Source: Sanderia malayensis
Taxonomy: Eukaryota > Cnidaria > Scyphozoa > Semaeostomeae > Pelagiidae
Direction of reading: 5' to 3'
Assembly: GCA_013076295.1 (NCBI GenBank)
Contig: RQOL01000699.1
Span: 6,650,924 to 6,714,923, forward strand
DNA length: 64,000 bases
Below, one piece after another: positions 45,985 to 58,269 of this stretch; position 1 is the stretch's first letter; every line of letters starts with the position of its first letter. Both the position numbers and the translations under genes were made by a program. The notes beneath the pieces were generated by a model, which was not told the DNA's origin, searched no databases, and saw only the letters and a program-made list of their open reading frames with translations.

Positions 45985-47450
45985 ATCCTACAATACATAC
46001 CCTACAATACATACCCTACATAACATACCCTACTATACATACCCTACAATTCATACCCTACGATACATACCCTACAATACATACCCTACAATACATACCC
46101 TACAATACATACCCTACAATACATACCCTACAATACATACCCTACATAACATACCCTACAATACATACCCTACAATACAAACCCTACGATACATACCTTA
46201 CAATACATACCCTAGGATACATACCATACGATATATACCCTACATAACATACCCTACAATACATACCCTACAATACATACCCTACAATAAATACCTTACA
46301 ATACATACCCTACAATAAATACCCTACAATACATACCCTACAATACATACTCTACAATACATAACCTACAATACATACCCTACATAACATACCCTACAAT
46401 ACATACCTACAATACATACCCTACATAACATACCTACGATACATACCCTACAATACATACCCTACAATACATACCCTACAATACATACCTTACAATACAT
46501 AACCTACACTACATACCCTACAATACATACCCTACAACACATACCCTACATAACATACCCTACAATACATACCCTACAATACAAACCACATACATACCTA
46601 CCATACATACTACATACACCTACAAACAAACCCTACTAAAATACCCTACAACATACCTACAATACATAACCCTACAATACATACCCTACAATACATACCC
46701 ACATACATACCCTACAATACATCCCTAAATACATACCTTACAATACATACCCTACAATACATACCTTACAATACATACCCTACGATACATTCCTTACAAT
46801 ACATAACCTACAATACATACCCTACAATACATACCCTACACTACATACCCTACAATACATGCCCTACATACATACCTTACAATACATACCCTACAATACA
46901 TACCTTACAATACATACCCTACGATACATTCCTACAATACATACCCTACGAACATACCATACATTACCCTACAATACATACCTTACAATACATACCTACG
47001 ATACATACATTGCAATACATACCCTACGATACATACCCTACGATACATACCCTACGATACATACCCTACGATACAGACCTTACAATACATACCTTACAAT
47101 ACATACCTTACAATACATACCCTACAATACATACCTTACCATACATACCTTACCATACATACCCTACAATAAATACCCTACAATACATACCCTACAATAC
47201 ATACCTTACAATACATACCCTACAATACATACCCTACAATACATACCCTACAATACATACCCTACAACATACCTACATACATACCCTACAATACATACCC
47301 TACATACATACCCTACAATACATACCCTACAATACATACCCTACATACATACCCTACAATACATACCTTACAATAAACCCACAATACATACCTTACAATA
47401 CATACCCTACAATACATACCCTACAATACATACCCTACAATACATACTAC
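45985..47450. repeat. 14-bp minisatellite (CATACCCTACAATA) in H_f
   Basis: About 105 units with ACGATAC, ACATAAC and ACCTTAC variants. The middle (46560-46760) is more irregular. Ends in CTACGACGCAACATTTCTAA, the same exit sequence as in H_c. Confidence 0.9.
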
Positions 47451-48882
47451 GACGCAACATTTCTAAAGAAAGTAAAGGTGGGAGGTCGAATCCTCCCCCC
47501 TGGCATCGACCGCCCAGCGCCCACCCTGCCCCCCCTGAAAGCCGAAGTTGATAGCTTCAGTGTGAAGTTTGAAAAAAAAAGTTGCCTTCAAAAATTTAAT
47601 CAATCCTGGAAAATTTAAACTCAATCTCTAATAAAAATTATATCAAACTGTAGCTAAGAAAACAGCGAATCCGATAAAATATTCACATTTCTTAACAGTG
47701 TTGTTTTGAATTTTAAGGAGTATTTAGTGCAGCCCAACACAAAAGCCGTGAAAAAATTTATTCATCAGCCAACTTTAAAAACACAAAAATTCCCCTAACT
47801 TGGTCAAAATTTGTCCATTTTAACTCAAATTACACCACATGAAGCTAATACCTTGGCAATAAGTATCGAAAGTATTGGGTGCATTGAAAGCTTTTCGCAA
47901 TTTTAGTTGTAATTTTTGAAGTCCAAGACATGATTTTCTTCATCAAAAATAGCCGTGAAATCAAACCCTGAAAAAATAGCATTTAAAACACGATTCACCA
48001 ACTTTCAAATTAAATTAACGTGGCCAATTTTTGTCCTACAGAACCCACGAAAATATCAACATGAAGCTAATAGCTTGGCGAACATTTATCGAAAGTATTT
48101 GGGTGAAAAAAACAAAGTTTTGGCAGGTTAAAATTAATTTTCGCAAATGCAAAACACACGCGTGTTGCTTGAAAATTTCGTGTTTTCCAGCAAAACCCAA
48201 ACTCGGCTAAAACTGTCCAAAAACAGAGGAAAATCAACAAAACAAAAAAAACAAAGCCATATAACTTTAGTTCTCGTGTAAATAAACAGTTATCGAAAGT
48301 TTAAATGGAGAAAATCGGCCCAGAACGACCCGAGAAAATCAAAATTGTCTTCGTGTTTTGGTTAGGCCCTCGAGCCGAAAGAAAAACGTGAGGTTAAACA
48401 AAACAAAACTCGTGCTATTTAAGCCAAAAACAATTGAATAAAGAAATACCTTGAAATAATTGTCCACCAATTGTCTCCACAGGTCTTGACAACAATTGAC
48501 ACGTCTTTACAATTGATTTCCGGCACGTATTCACGTTTAAACCCGAGCAACTTGCCGCCCGTTCAACTAAAAAAACACGTGCTTCTCCCTGCTCGTTTTG
48601 CATCTCATTAACTCGTCCTCGGAACTTTCTAGAAAGTCGGAACACAAAATGGGCCATAACTCCCGAACCGCTGGGGTTAGAAATTAGCGAATAGCTTTAC
48701 TTTCATCAGCACAATGCAGCGATCATTTTGATACCAATTTGCACCCTTATTGACCCCCAGGAAAAAAGCCTTTTGATACAACGAATTCCTTTGATCCCAT
48801 TGTTTGGTCGAACGTCGATTGTTCACAAACAATGGCATTGTTCACAGTCGGCGGTCACGTGTGACGTAGATATATATATAGA

Positions 48883-51509
48883 CTAGCCGGGGGCGCTCGC
48901 TACGCTCGCTTCCCGGAGTCCCTCAAGTAAAAAAGTTTAATGTGGTTGGCGCACTTCGTGCGCTGCATTCGCTCCGCTCATGCCCTTTCCCACCCCACGT
49001 ACAGTGGTTTGGCTGCCCTCACTGCCCTGTCTATCTATTGTCACGATTGTAGTGTTTAACATGCATGGAAATTAGTTTTAGCGATCAGCCTCGTTTTCAT
49101 TTGAAAATCGTCGTTTCATCAGGTAAGCTCGTACTGATGATATGGCTGCATCCTTGGATGCATTGGGTCATGTGATGGCAATTGGCCTGTCATAACATAT
49201 TGCATGACATATTTAGCCATAATTAGTTGTTGCTGCCACCAGGAAGGTTTGTGCTATGTGTTGGTTGTGATGGATATTAAATAAAAAAAACATTATAGAT
49301 GAAGGAGGAACACTTGGTTCAAAATGGTTATTGGAAGGAGCAAATGGTAATTTCGTAAAACAACAATGTGTTTGGCTGATCGGTCCAATATATCTGATTC
49401 AATGAGAAGGCAAGTAACAAATTTGATAGAGTGGATATTTGCTACTTAATGGTGCTGTATGAGGAAACCAAAGTTCAGAAACTCATGGTAAGATTTAACA
49501 AATTAATGAGGTTAGGAATTACCTGACTCCACAAATTGACTTAAATCTGCCAAACAGGAAATGGAATGAAACTAAAAATGGGGAAAAATAGATTTATTAG
49601 TTTTCTTGAAATATTATGCTCAAAGATAAAAGTGAAAAATTATATCAGAAATTCAGGTATAACTTGAATTCAGGTATAACTTGAATTGAAAAAATCATGC
49701 AAGTATATGTTCCATTGGTTTAGTTGTCATTCTATGAGTGCTCATTGGATAGCAATAAGCATCTTTGAATAATTTGCTGATTGTCAACACAGGTTTAATA
49801 AAAATCATGAACATGGGACATTTTCATTTCATGTAAATTCCAAAATTGAATGACTCTGTGGTGTAATGGTTGGAAAATGTGTGGATATATGTGATCATGT
49901 GTTATTAAGAACTTCATACCTGATACTGTCAGAAGATGTTATGTAACATTTGGCTCCATGTTCCCTCATGGTTCAGTCAATGCTTTCTATAACAAATAAA
50001 TCATTTTGAAAATATATACCCAAGAGGACTTGCAATTGCAATGAAGAAAAAGCAGCTAAACACATGCTACTGATTTTTTACAAAACTGATATGGATTTAC
50101 ATCAGCTTTATAGAAATACAACATTAGTACCTACCAAAAATTGAAACATAATGAACAACCACCTTCCCTGTAAGATGTTATATTTATATAGTAGTTGTCA
50201 TTGTCATTAAGATGGTCACAGATATACTTAAAGAATTCTACAAAATGTAAGAAGCAACGGAAATATGACAGGTAGATTTGAGTACAACATTAAATACTTG
50301 TTCTTTAGTATTAAAGCTAAATTGAGAATTTGATTGGAAAACCTGATTTTACTCCGAGCATTCAGCGAGAGTGAACTGGCCTAAGCAAAGTGATCAATCT
50401 GATTTAGCAAGCTCGGCTCGGCAGTTGAAATAACAATGAAGGCTATTTACCTTTGTTTGAGATCAACGGTAACGTGTTTGTAGGTTTTGCAATATCCTCG
50501 CACCTGTAATTTGTCCTTTTTAAACAATTGTTCTTTAGCCATGGAAGGTCTGCGATTGCGAAACAGACTTTTCAAAAGGCGCCGACTTTTTTAAAATGCC
50601 CATGCATTGATCAAAGTGAGGCAACGTTCTTTTGTGAAATGAAAGCTTATACAATCGCCTCGTTTCAATGCAGCAAAACCTCCTGCTATTGGATAATTAA
50701 AAATGCAGAAATTTATCTCATTAAATATTTGTAGAAGAATAAACAATGTGCACATGAATTTCATTGAGGGTATTATTGTACGAAGACATATATATTAGAC
50801 ATATATATTTTAAAGGTATAGAGCACTGTGCAAGAAATGCGCTGTTGTCAGTTGTGTACATAGAAAGGAGAAGAATCAGATTGCCGGTTACATTAGTTAA
50901 AAGCCCGAACACCACGTCAAGGAGTAACCTTTGTTCGAGATTTCCTTTTTCATGAAAAGTGCAAGTTCAATTTGGATTATGTAAGAGTAATCTTTAAAGG
51001 GTGGGCTTTATCTGCGAGGTTAAGTATTTCATGTTGTAATGGGTGGTAAATAATCTTATTCACAAATTCATAATTTTTTAAGCAACTATTGCTAACGGAG
51101 AACTTGCAGTTTTCATGGAGGAAGGAAAACCATGTTGTCATAGGCAAGATCGGAAAACATGGCAAAGCATAACTCCTGATTTTCAGGCTCTACACAGGAA
51201 TGACGATGTGCCGATTGCGGAAAGTGGTTGCAACCGCTACTGAACATCTTTTCATTGATGTTTTCAGTTTGCTCACGGCAGATACTGCTTGGCTGGAATG
51301 AGACATTCAAACCAGTGCTCGGCTTTTTACGGCTTTGCTGGTAGCTGGTTAGTTGTGTTTTACACAACTGGACACCACACACTTGTATGTGTGTGATGCG
51401 ATCTGCCTTGAAACACAACAGTCACACCCTTAGTGGTTGTATTTTGTGTAGGTTGGTAGCCTGGTGTACAAATGAAAAGCACCATGGTTTATAGGAGAGG
51501 AGGAGAGAC
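48883..51509 (-). other. Non-coding 3' region of H_B
   Basis: 2.6 kb without a convincing frame. Patches are homologous to H_A's 3' region (50600-50720 with 26170-26330; 50870-50985 with 26660-26775; 49090-49190 with 24670-24760). Order is conserved, so the layout predates the split of the two elements. Confidence 0.5.
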
Positions 51510-51928
51510 TTAAAGGACTTCTTGGAAGACAATGTTCTTTGTCTGCCTGTGTGCATTCTCAGGAAGGAAGACTTTGATGCCAGCAAATGACGTAGCCCTG
51601 GACATGGCAACATATAATTGACCATGTGTGAAAACGGGCTGTGGCAAATACAGACCAACATACCTGAGAGATTGTCCTTGTGCCTTATTGATTGTTAGGC
51701 AGTATGCAAGTCTACTGGAAATTGTCGTCGTTTCATTCTGAACGGCATTTCCGTGTCCTGAGTGGAGACTGTGATCTTAGGAATCATGACCCTTTGTCCT
51801 CTGTGCTCCTTTGTAATGATCTCTGCTGTGATCACGTGATGTCGGAGATGCCGAACTATGAGTCTTGTACCGTTGCAAAGACCTTTCTTTGGATTGAGAT
51901 TCCGCAGAAGGATGATCGTTGCACCAAC
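51510..51928 (-). pseudogene. H_B Rep-helicase, last exon (helicase C terminus)
   Basis: The helicase end is seen as VGATIILLRNLNPKKGLCNG and, after a 1-bp deletion near 51715, [19 protein letters not shown] and [16 protein letters not shown]. The stop is at 51510-51512. The intron 51929-52034 has GT-AG ends in the same place as in H_A. The codon that is TGA in H_A is CGA here. Confidence 0.75.
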
Positions 51929-52034
51929 CTAATGCAATGAATATTATTGTGATTAATGACGGCTTTTTTATGGTCCACTACCTTTGCACATAGTAATTTA
52001 ATGTTAATAGGATGAAAGGTTGTATTCTTCCTAC

Positions 52035-53058
52035 CTTGAGTTTAAGTCTGTGCAACGGCATTCCATTCGGAGTGAGTTGGTTAAGAAATTCAATGGGGTA
52101 GGCCTCTTCTCATCGGGATCGTCTGTGACAACACTGTCTGTGCTGTAATAAGTTCTTTCGGCTGTCTGAAGTCTGTCTAGAATTATGTGGTTGACTTGAT
52201 GTGATAAGTCATTCTTTGGAGTCAGACAACAGCGTTCAGACATTGTTACAGGATCCATCATTAGGTGTGAATCTGGTGTGTTTGGCCTGGGAAAATGAAG
52301 TTGAGCATGTCTTCTTGAGATGAAGTGCATATCTCTTGTGGCAGAATGACATTGTCCAGTGCATCGTGTGCTTCTTGCTTGTTGCCAAGTCTGAGAGCCA
52401 TTCTGAGAATTCACGGTATGAATCATCTTGAACGGCTCTCATGTTGGTGTGTAAACGATGCTGCTGAAACTTTGTCCATAGATCAATGATCTGGTGTGAT
52501 TTTAGAGTCTCTGCTACAATTCTTTCCCTTCCTGCTTTCGTGACGACAGGTAGAACTTGTCTGAAGTCACCACCAAGTAGCATGAACTTGCCCCAAATGG
52601 TCTGTCGACATGTGTAATGTCTCGAAGCAGTCGGTCGACTGCTTGTAATGCAAGTGCGGGAATCATGGAAGCTTCATCCCATATGAATAGGGTAGTTTCA
52701 CGCAATACCTGTGCTCTCCTGCTCTGTCTCTTACATTACACGTTGATTCAGCTTGAAGTGGATAGGAATTTGAAAGGTAGAGTGTGAAGTTCTACCATTA
52801 ATGAGCAGTGTTGCAGCAATTCCTGACCACGCCATGCACTGAACTTTATGTCCATTGGCTTGGAGATTGTGAACCAACGTGTTGTAAAGGAAAGTTTTCC
52901 CGTTCCAGCCGGCCCGTCAACAAAGTGACAGTTCTGTTCGGATTGCGCGTTGATAGCATCAGTGATTGCCGTGTATATGGCTTGCTGTTCAGGGTTCAAT
53001 GCGGCCAGCATTCGTTCTCCTTCCTCTCTGGCATTGCCAACATCGATGTGATCTTCCT
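52035..53058 (-). pseudogene. H_B Rep-helicase, helicase exon with frameshifts
   Basis: The same exon as 27777-28807 of H_A, but broken into several frames. Walker A reads GPAGTGK and then shifts because one base is missing near 52900. Further shifts lie near 52735, 52595, 52390 and 52290. Walker B (LFIWDEASMI), LLGGDFRQVLPVV and LTPKNDLSHQVN remain readable. No functional helicase is possible. Confidence 0.8.
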
Positions 53059-53213
53059 CTGTAATAATAAGTGAAATATATTGCAATAAAATTGGAAAGA
53101 AAGCCAGCAGAAACAATGTCCAAAAATACGTAAATGCCCTTATCTAGACGATCTTAGGATAAATTATTATTCTTACTAATACAGTACATAGTTGAAAATA
53201 ACACATATAGTAC

Positions 53214-54471
53214 CTTGTTCAGGAATGACATAGTCGGCTGGAAGTTGAGGAAGGTGAGCATAATTAGTGATCGATTGACCATGTACTTTCAAATTTTCGT
53301 CAATGTCATGTAGACATTGATACATATGTCGGTCTTCAAAAGCTATGGCCATATCTGGATGATTGAGTTGATCACGTCGTACAAAGTCTTCACTCAATGC
53401 TTCTTTGAACCTGTTGAAGAGTGCTGCGATATCTGAAGGTGTCTGAAAAAGAAGTAATGTTGCAAACAACTGTCTGAGTTGTATTGGCATGTTGAAAATG
53501 ACTGCCTCCTCCAAACAGCGTATGATTTCAGCATCATCTTCCAACAGACCTAGAGCTAAAGCAGCGTCTTTGAAGGAATTGCATAGGTTTCCTTCTATCG
53601 TGCGAAGATCTTCAAACGACGTGGCACCTCGTTTATGGAGAAGCAATAGTCTGAGTGCGAATCTTTGCTCACATGGTCGTGGGTGAACTTGATATATTCT
53701 GCCTATGACAGGCAGTGTTCTCCGCTGTCTTGCTTTCCATGTTTTGGTGCGCTCGTTGAAAACATAGTGTTCAGGAATTTCGTGATACAGATATTGGCGT
53801 GCAGCCGGGTCTTGTGCATTCAATTCAAACCAAGACGTCAGTGTGGTTTTTTCATTGATGTTTTGTAATTGCTCAACCCGACCATTATCCTGAAAGTATA
53901 CGGTCTGCTGATCAGGTAGATGAACATGCAGACGTTTGATAGTGTGACTTTTCTCGTGCATGGAAAATTGAAATATCCTGTGAACAGCTTCATGTGGTCC
54001 AATATACCGAGCGTTGATGTATTGGCGTACTTCATCGTGCTCAATATCTTGAGGTACTTGTTGCTGTTGTCCTTGAAGAATTTCAACGTGTGCCATGTCT
54101 TGCCCTTTATGGATATACTTGAAAATATATTTGACGGACTTGACAGTGCTGCATATTTCGAGATTAATGTGACACTGATACTTGAGTAGAAGATGGCGAT
54201 TATGTGGCACAACCCATGTATCATCTAGAAGTCGATCTTCCAGATTGACTGGGTGACGACAGCGTCGTCTGTAGAGTGGATAACCATTCGCATTGACTTG
54301 TGTTTCGGCAGTGCGATCTTTCGGAAATCGTTTCTTGCATTTGTTATTCTCCATGCAAACACATCCGGGGTTTATATCACCACATGGACCATGTGTCATG
54401 TGCTTCAATACTAACCTGTGATATTTTGCATCCTGTGGGTCCGGAATTTCAGCTGATATGAGTCGATCTAC
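53214..54471 (-). CDS. H_B Rep-helicase, Rep C-terminal exon (intact)
   Basis: An unbroken 419-codon exon from VDRLISAEIPDPQD to PEQ. It includes the Cys-rich HGPCGDINPGCVCMENNKC, VVPHNRHLLLKYQCHIN, then KSVKYIFKYIHKGQD, which matches the catalytic-tyrosine motif of Helitron Rep, and a long helical part to DYVIPEQ. Flanking introns 53059-53213 and 54472-54598 have GT-AG ends in frame. It supplies the block that H_A has lost. The gene as a whole is still broken in neighbouring exons. Confidence 0.75.
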
Positions 54472-54598
54472 CTGTAGGTTTCGAAGAAAAATAGCATATG
54501 TAAGTTTTACAGTTTAAAATGGATTGTGTTTATACTAAGCAATACAACTGATAATTATATTCCTAATTCTATATATAAATTATTGTTGTAGATGTTAC

Positions 54599-55781
54599 CT
54601 CTTCGGGTGTTCGTGGTCTATCAGCCTCAGACAGGAACAGAATCATGTGAGCATGTGGTAGTCCTCTCTTTTGAAATTCAATGACATATACATGTGCAAT
54701 GGTATGTCCTAGAATGTGCTTGTGAAGGATATCTTCCAGTAGTTCTTGTAGTTTGAGTTGAAATACTCGTGTGACGATGTCAGGTCGGTCATTCGCCTTC
54801 TGGTGTGGTAGAATGTTTTCTGAAATCTCCTTCCATTTGGGATTGGCGGTCATGGTTAGGAAGATGTCAGGCTTGCCATACTTTCTGACGATAGTCATTG
54901 CATCTTGAAAGTTCTGGTACATATTTCGTTGACTGCCCAAAAAAGATGAGGGAAGTATGACAACACGACCGACATCAATATGAAGGGGTTCGTTGGGATT
55001 GTTTGCCCTGGCCATTTGATTTTCGATTTCAGCCCTTCTGTTCAGGTGATCCATCAGGCCTCGATAACTGTCAGCACGTATTTGCCGTTGATTTTGCAAA
55101 ATCCAGTTGAGCTTGTTTCCTTCTATTTTGGTGTATGCATCCACCAGATATTGCTGAAAGAGAAGTGTTGCCCTGTGAATGGTAGACAGTTGATTTCTGA
55201 CCTGTATTCGGTACGAATAATATTCGGCGATTGTGAGTCGGATACGGTGGTTACGATCAGGATTTTCCTGGTCTTGTCCTCGACGTGTAGGTAGACGTTG
55301 AAGGTCCAAGCTGTATCCAGGATCACCCTGAAAGAACAACAATGGATAGGTTAGAGGATCCGCAACAGGAGCTAAGGCATTAATCTTCATAAGATTACCA
55401 CGCCTTGTTCGAATTTGAAGCTCTCTATTCTCGGGATTAGGAGCACCGCCATTGCGTGTAGTGTAGACTGCTGCAATTTCTCTGGCAGTGGGATTATCAT
55501 ATCTTCGATCTTGTTCTGGGCGACCGGTAATAATCATCTTGAACGTGGGAATTGGCTGATCATTGGCAATAGCTTGCTGCCTTTGCTCTTCCAGTACTTC
55601 TCCCATTGTTTTAAAATGTTGAGCAAATCGATTTACTGGCATCAATTCGTTTTGCAGCAGTGCCACCATGTTAAGTCCAAGTTTTGTTCTCTGGCTGTGT
55701 TCTGGCGCTCTTGCAGTGCTTGTTGGGTGTCCATAATGTATAATTCTGCATATTTTCGGGTTCTGTCGGTTTCAGTTACCC
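54599..55781 (-). pseudogene. H_B Rep-helicase, Rep HUH exon with a frameshift
   Basis: It carries TFKMIITGRP, FLTMTANPKWKEI and EFQKRGLPHAHMILFL (HUH). It begins VTETDRTRKYAELYI after the splice, but one base is missing near 55675-55685 compared with H_A, so the long frame restarts at MVALLQNELMPVNRF (55669). The rest is clean. The intron before it (55782-56038) is 257 bp against 122 bp in H_A, from an insertion. Confidence 0.75.
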
Positions 55782-56038
55782 CTGTTGAATTGAAAGAAAC
55801 ACTCTAAATTGTACTTCGTTATATCAACTGTAATTTTCAATGCAGCAAGTGCTTTGTTATAAAAGCATCATAAAGCGCCTTGATTTTCGATTGGACAACT
55901 CTTGATATTCAGGCAAGCATACAGAGAGCTTATTCATTGTATGTTGGGTGGGAAAAACATGAGCGTTCTGTCAACATCCGTTTCATCAGTGAAGTATTAT
56001 ATGGAAATGTAGCATATTATGAGAGACGTTATATTTAC

Positions 56039-56561
56039 CTGTCATATGGTATGCACTTCCATGTATGGTGATGACTGGTGGTCCTGCATTAGCGTGTCTT
56101 ACAACGTTAGCTGTCCAGGATGCCATCGCCATTAGTGAATTGTATCTACGGAAATTTTTGAGAAAATATTTAGATTCCTCAGTAGTTCCAGTGTATAAAT
56201 GCATCACATTTGCCGGGGGTGGTTGAATGGGATCGAGAGTTATTAATCCTCCCATACAACATTTGTTGTATTGCCTTTTTGAGTTGAGTTCCTCTCGGAA
56301 GTACTTCGCTTCACAGTGAATACATGTTCTGGTCATTTTCCCAAGATGATGAGGCATTGGGGAGAATTGAGGAATTTCAAGAATAGGTTGATTTACTTCC
56401 CTTTCTTGATGTTCGATGGGTTGGGGGACATCATCTTGGTGTTGTGGTGGGATTTCGTCATGCATTTCAACTTCTTGTGGTTGTACCGCTATTTGATTTC
56501 TTCATTCTCATTTTCAAGGTTGGGTTGCAATTCCATAGCAGCAGGCAATATTTGTGGATCC
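56039..56561 (-). pseudogene. H_B Rep-helicase, zinc-motif exon
   Basis: It starts DPQILPAAMELQPNLENENE after a TTTCAG acceptor, shifts frame near 56495, then reads VEMHDEIPPQHQ and TCIHCEAKYFREELNS with KCCMGG, the zinc-binding motif. It ends HMTG at the same junction as H_A. Confidence 0.65.
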
Positions 56562-56730
56562 TGAAATGCAATGCAATCTAAGTTAATATAATTCAATCAT
56601 GTGTTTTGAAATGCATAAAACTGAAACTTGTGAAGATGTGTCTATTTAGAGAGCAAAATAATTTCGTGACATGGTCCTATGGAGAATGACTGGTGTATTT
56701 TAAGCCAATTGTGATGGTAGTCTGTTTTAC

Positions 56731-56852
56731 CTGATTATCATGTGGAATTGGAATGTGTTGTTCCACGTTGATTTCATCAGGTTGTGCTGGCCTTTCAATT
56801 TCATTATTTTGATTTTCAATATGTGTTTGGGGTTGCATCTGCATTGGCCGTA
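56731..56852 (-). CDS. H_B Rep-helicase, Gln-rich exon copy
   Basis: Open exon with acceptor CAACAG and donor GTAAAAC. It reads IRPMQMQPQTHIENQNNEIE and ends EQHIPIPHDNQ. It resembles the next exon and the start of the zinc-motif exon, which points to exon duplication. Confidence 0.5.
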
Positions 56853-57063
56853 TCTGTTGATAATGAAAATGAAATGAAATTAGTTATTTTAGTTATTAGT
56901 TATTAGAAATTTTAATGCATTACTGTGTGATTATGTAAATTGATAAAAATAAAATGGAACTTATAATTGTACATGTTCAAGTAGGAAATTGCATGAGGAT
57001 TTGGGTTATGGAAAATGGAGTTGCCTAACTGTAGTTAGCTTGTGTTAACAATTTTGTTTTACC

Positions 57064-57188
57064 TCATTGTCATTTTGAGCTTGATTTACATTAAGCATCT
57101 CCACATCTGCCGTTTGTATTGCTGCTGGACCTTCATGATTACGATTCAGAAGGGGTGGTTGCAACTGCATAACCATCGGCGGTACCTG
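57064..57188 (-). CDS. H_B Rep-helicase, Gln-rich exon copy
   Basis: Open exon between CTGCAG and GTAAAAC. It reads VPPMVMQLQPPLLNRNHEGP, then IQTADVEMLNVNQAQNDNE. Similar in layout (xPMxMQxQ start, VEM near the end) to its neighbours. Confidence 0.5.
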
Positions 57189-57316
57189 CAGATGGAAAAA
57201 TATTGATAATTTGGTTGATATAATAACTGGTTTGTTTTGATTGTTGTTAATTTAAAAAGTTGTATAATATATGTTATCTTATTTGAAAAGTTAGCAGAAA
57301 TTATTGAGTTGTGTAC

Positions 57317-57657
57317 CTGAAGTTGAGGAGCCAGTGCTGCAGGATATTGCAAGCATTGTTTATTAGTTGTGGTACAGATATAAGTCCATAGTTGGGAAGC
57401 ATCACAGGTAGTTGCCATGGCACATGCAATGCCTGCATCTGTGGATAATGAAGTGGGAGTGGTTGATATTCTGGGGCTGGTTGCTGAGGGTATTCTTGCT
57501 GCAACTGGTGAAGATCATTGACTGCCTCCTGTACCATATTATTAGGTGGTAAATCAACAGGATGAGGTTGTTGGTTATTCTCACGACGGCGGCGAGCTGC
57601 ATCCGCATTTGATTGCGACGATGTGCCAGTAATGCCCTTTCTGGCTTTTTTTGGCAT
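57317..57657 (-). CDS. H_B Rep-helicase, first coding exon
   Basis: Starts MPKKARKGITGTSSQSNADA at 57655-57657, followed by Arg-rich and Gln/Pro-rich sequence, and ends before a GTACAC donor. The exon probably begins in the leader at 57787 after a TCTTGCAG acceptor. The start aligns with the mutated GTG of H_A. Confidence 0.6.
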
Positions 57658-57920
57658 TTTGCAAGATGTGATATAAAAAAAGAAAAAAATGTGTTTTATA
57701 TGCAACCCAATTTAAGTGAAAATGTTAAAATTTGAAATAAGAGTGATTTTTGTGAGCAACTGGATGGGTTTGTTGTTTTGTGGTGAGCTGCAAGATAAAA
57801 TAAATAATTTAAAACATAATTGTAAGAAATGTTTGGAATTACTCTTGACTGTTGAATTAAAATATTGGTTATTTAAAGTTTCCAAATAAAAATATTGGAG
57901 CACTTTATCTTATCACCTAC

Positions 57921-58269
57921 CTCACTCTTTCTATTGTGTTCTTCAAGACCTAACAGGAAGACACATATGATAATGTATAAATTGGAAAAATTAATCATCC
58001 ATTTCATTTTCGCAAAGAAAAATCCATAAACCTACATTTGATGTGTTTGTAAAGGCTAGATTTTATTTGCATTATGCAGTAAATTTGCTTTCTATTGATA
58101 AGAAATTGTTGCAATTGTTAATACCACTTTATAGTAGCTAAGGTTCAATTGGGGATATGAATGTACATTATAGGGTGAGGCATTTAAACATTAATTAAAA
58201 TATGCTTTGTATAGGAACAATTGTTGTCACACTCACCAAATAATCCGAGGAATCAACTTTTTTGAAACC
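57921..58269 (-). promoter_or_regulatory. Leader micro-exons of H_B
   Basis: Two short stretches with good splice signals on both sides: 58237-58269 (33 nt, ATACAG before, GTGAGT after) and 57921-57949 (29 nt, GTTAG before, GTAGGT after). A donor without a traced acceptor lies near 58432. They would form an untranslated leader like that in H_A. Unproven. Confidence 0.4.

Larger units (their letters stand above)
45554..48882 (-). mobile_element. Non-autonomous Helitron H_f, 3.33 kb, with duplicated 3' segment
   Basis: 5' end TCTATATATATATCTACG from 48882 downward with CACACGTGACC; 3' end GGCTAG at 45554. The 5' part (47450-48882) matches H_e, and around 47450-47660 also H_c. A 14-bp array covers 45985-47450. 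The 3' segment is present twice: at 45867-45980 and at the true end 45554-45660, separated by a (CATA)n run. Confidence 0.8.

Noticed and set aside
22500..47450. CRISPR-like look of the tandem arrays
   Set aside because: Units are contiguous 14-bp repeats without unique spacers, and the DNA is clearly eukaryotic.
22526..47450. Telomere or interstitial telomeric repeat because of ACCCTA
   Set aside because: The unit is 14 bp, not TTAGGG-type hexamers, and lies inside Helitrons.
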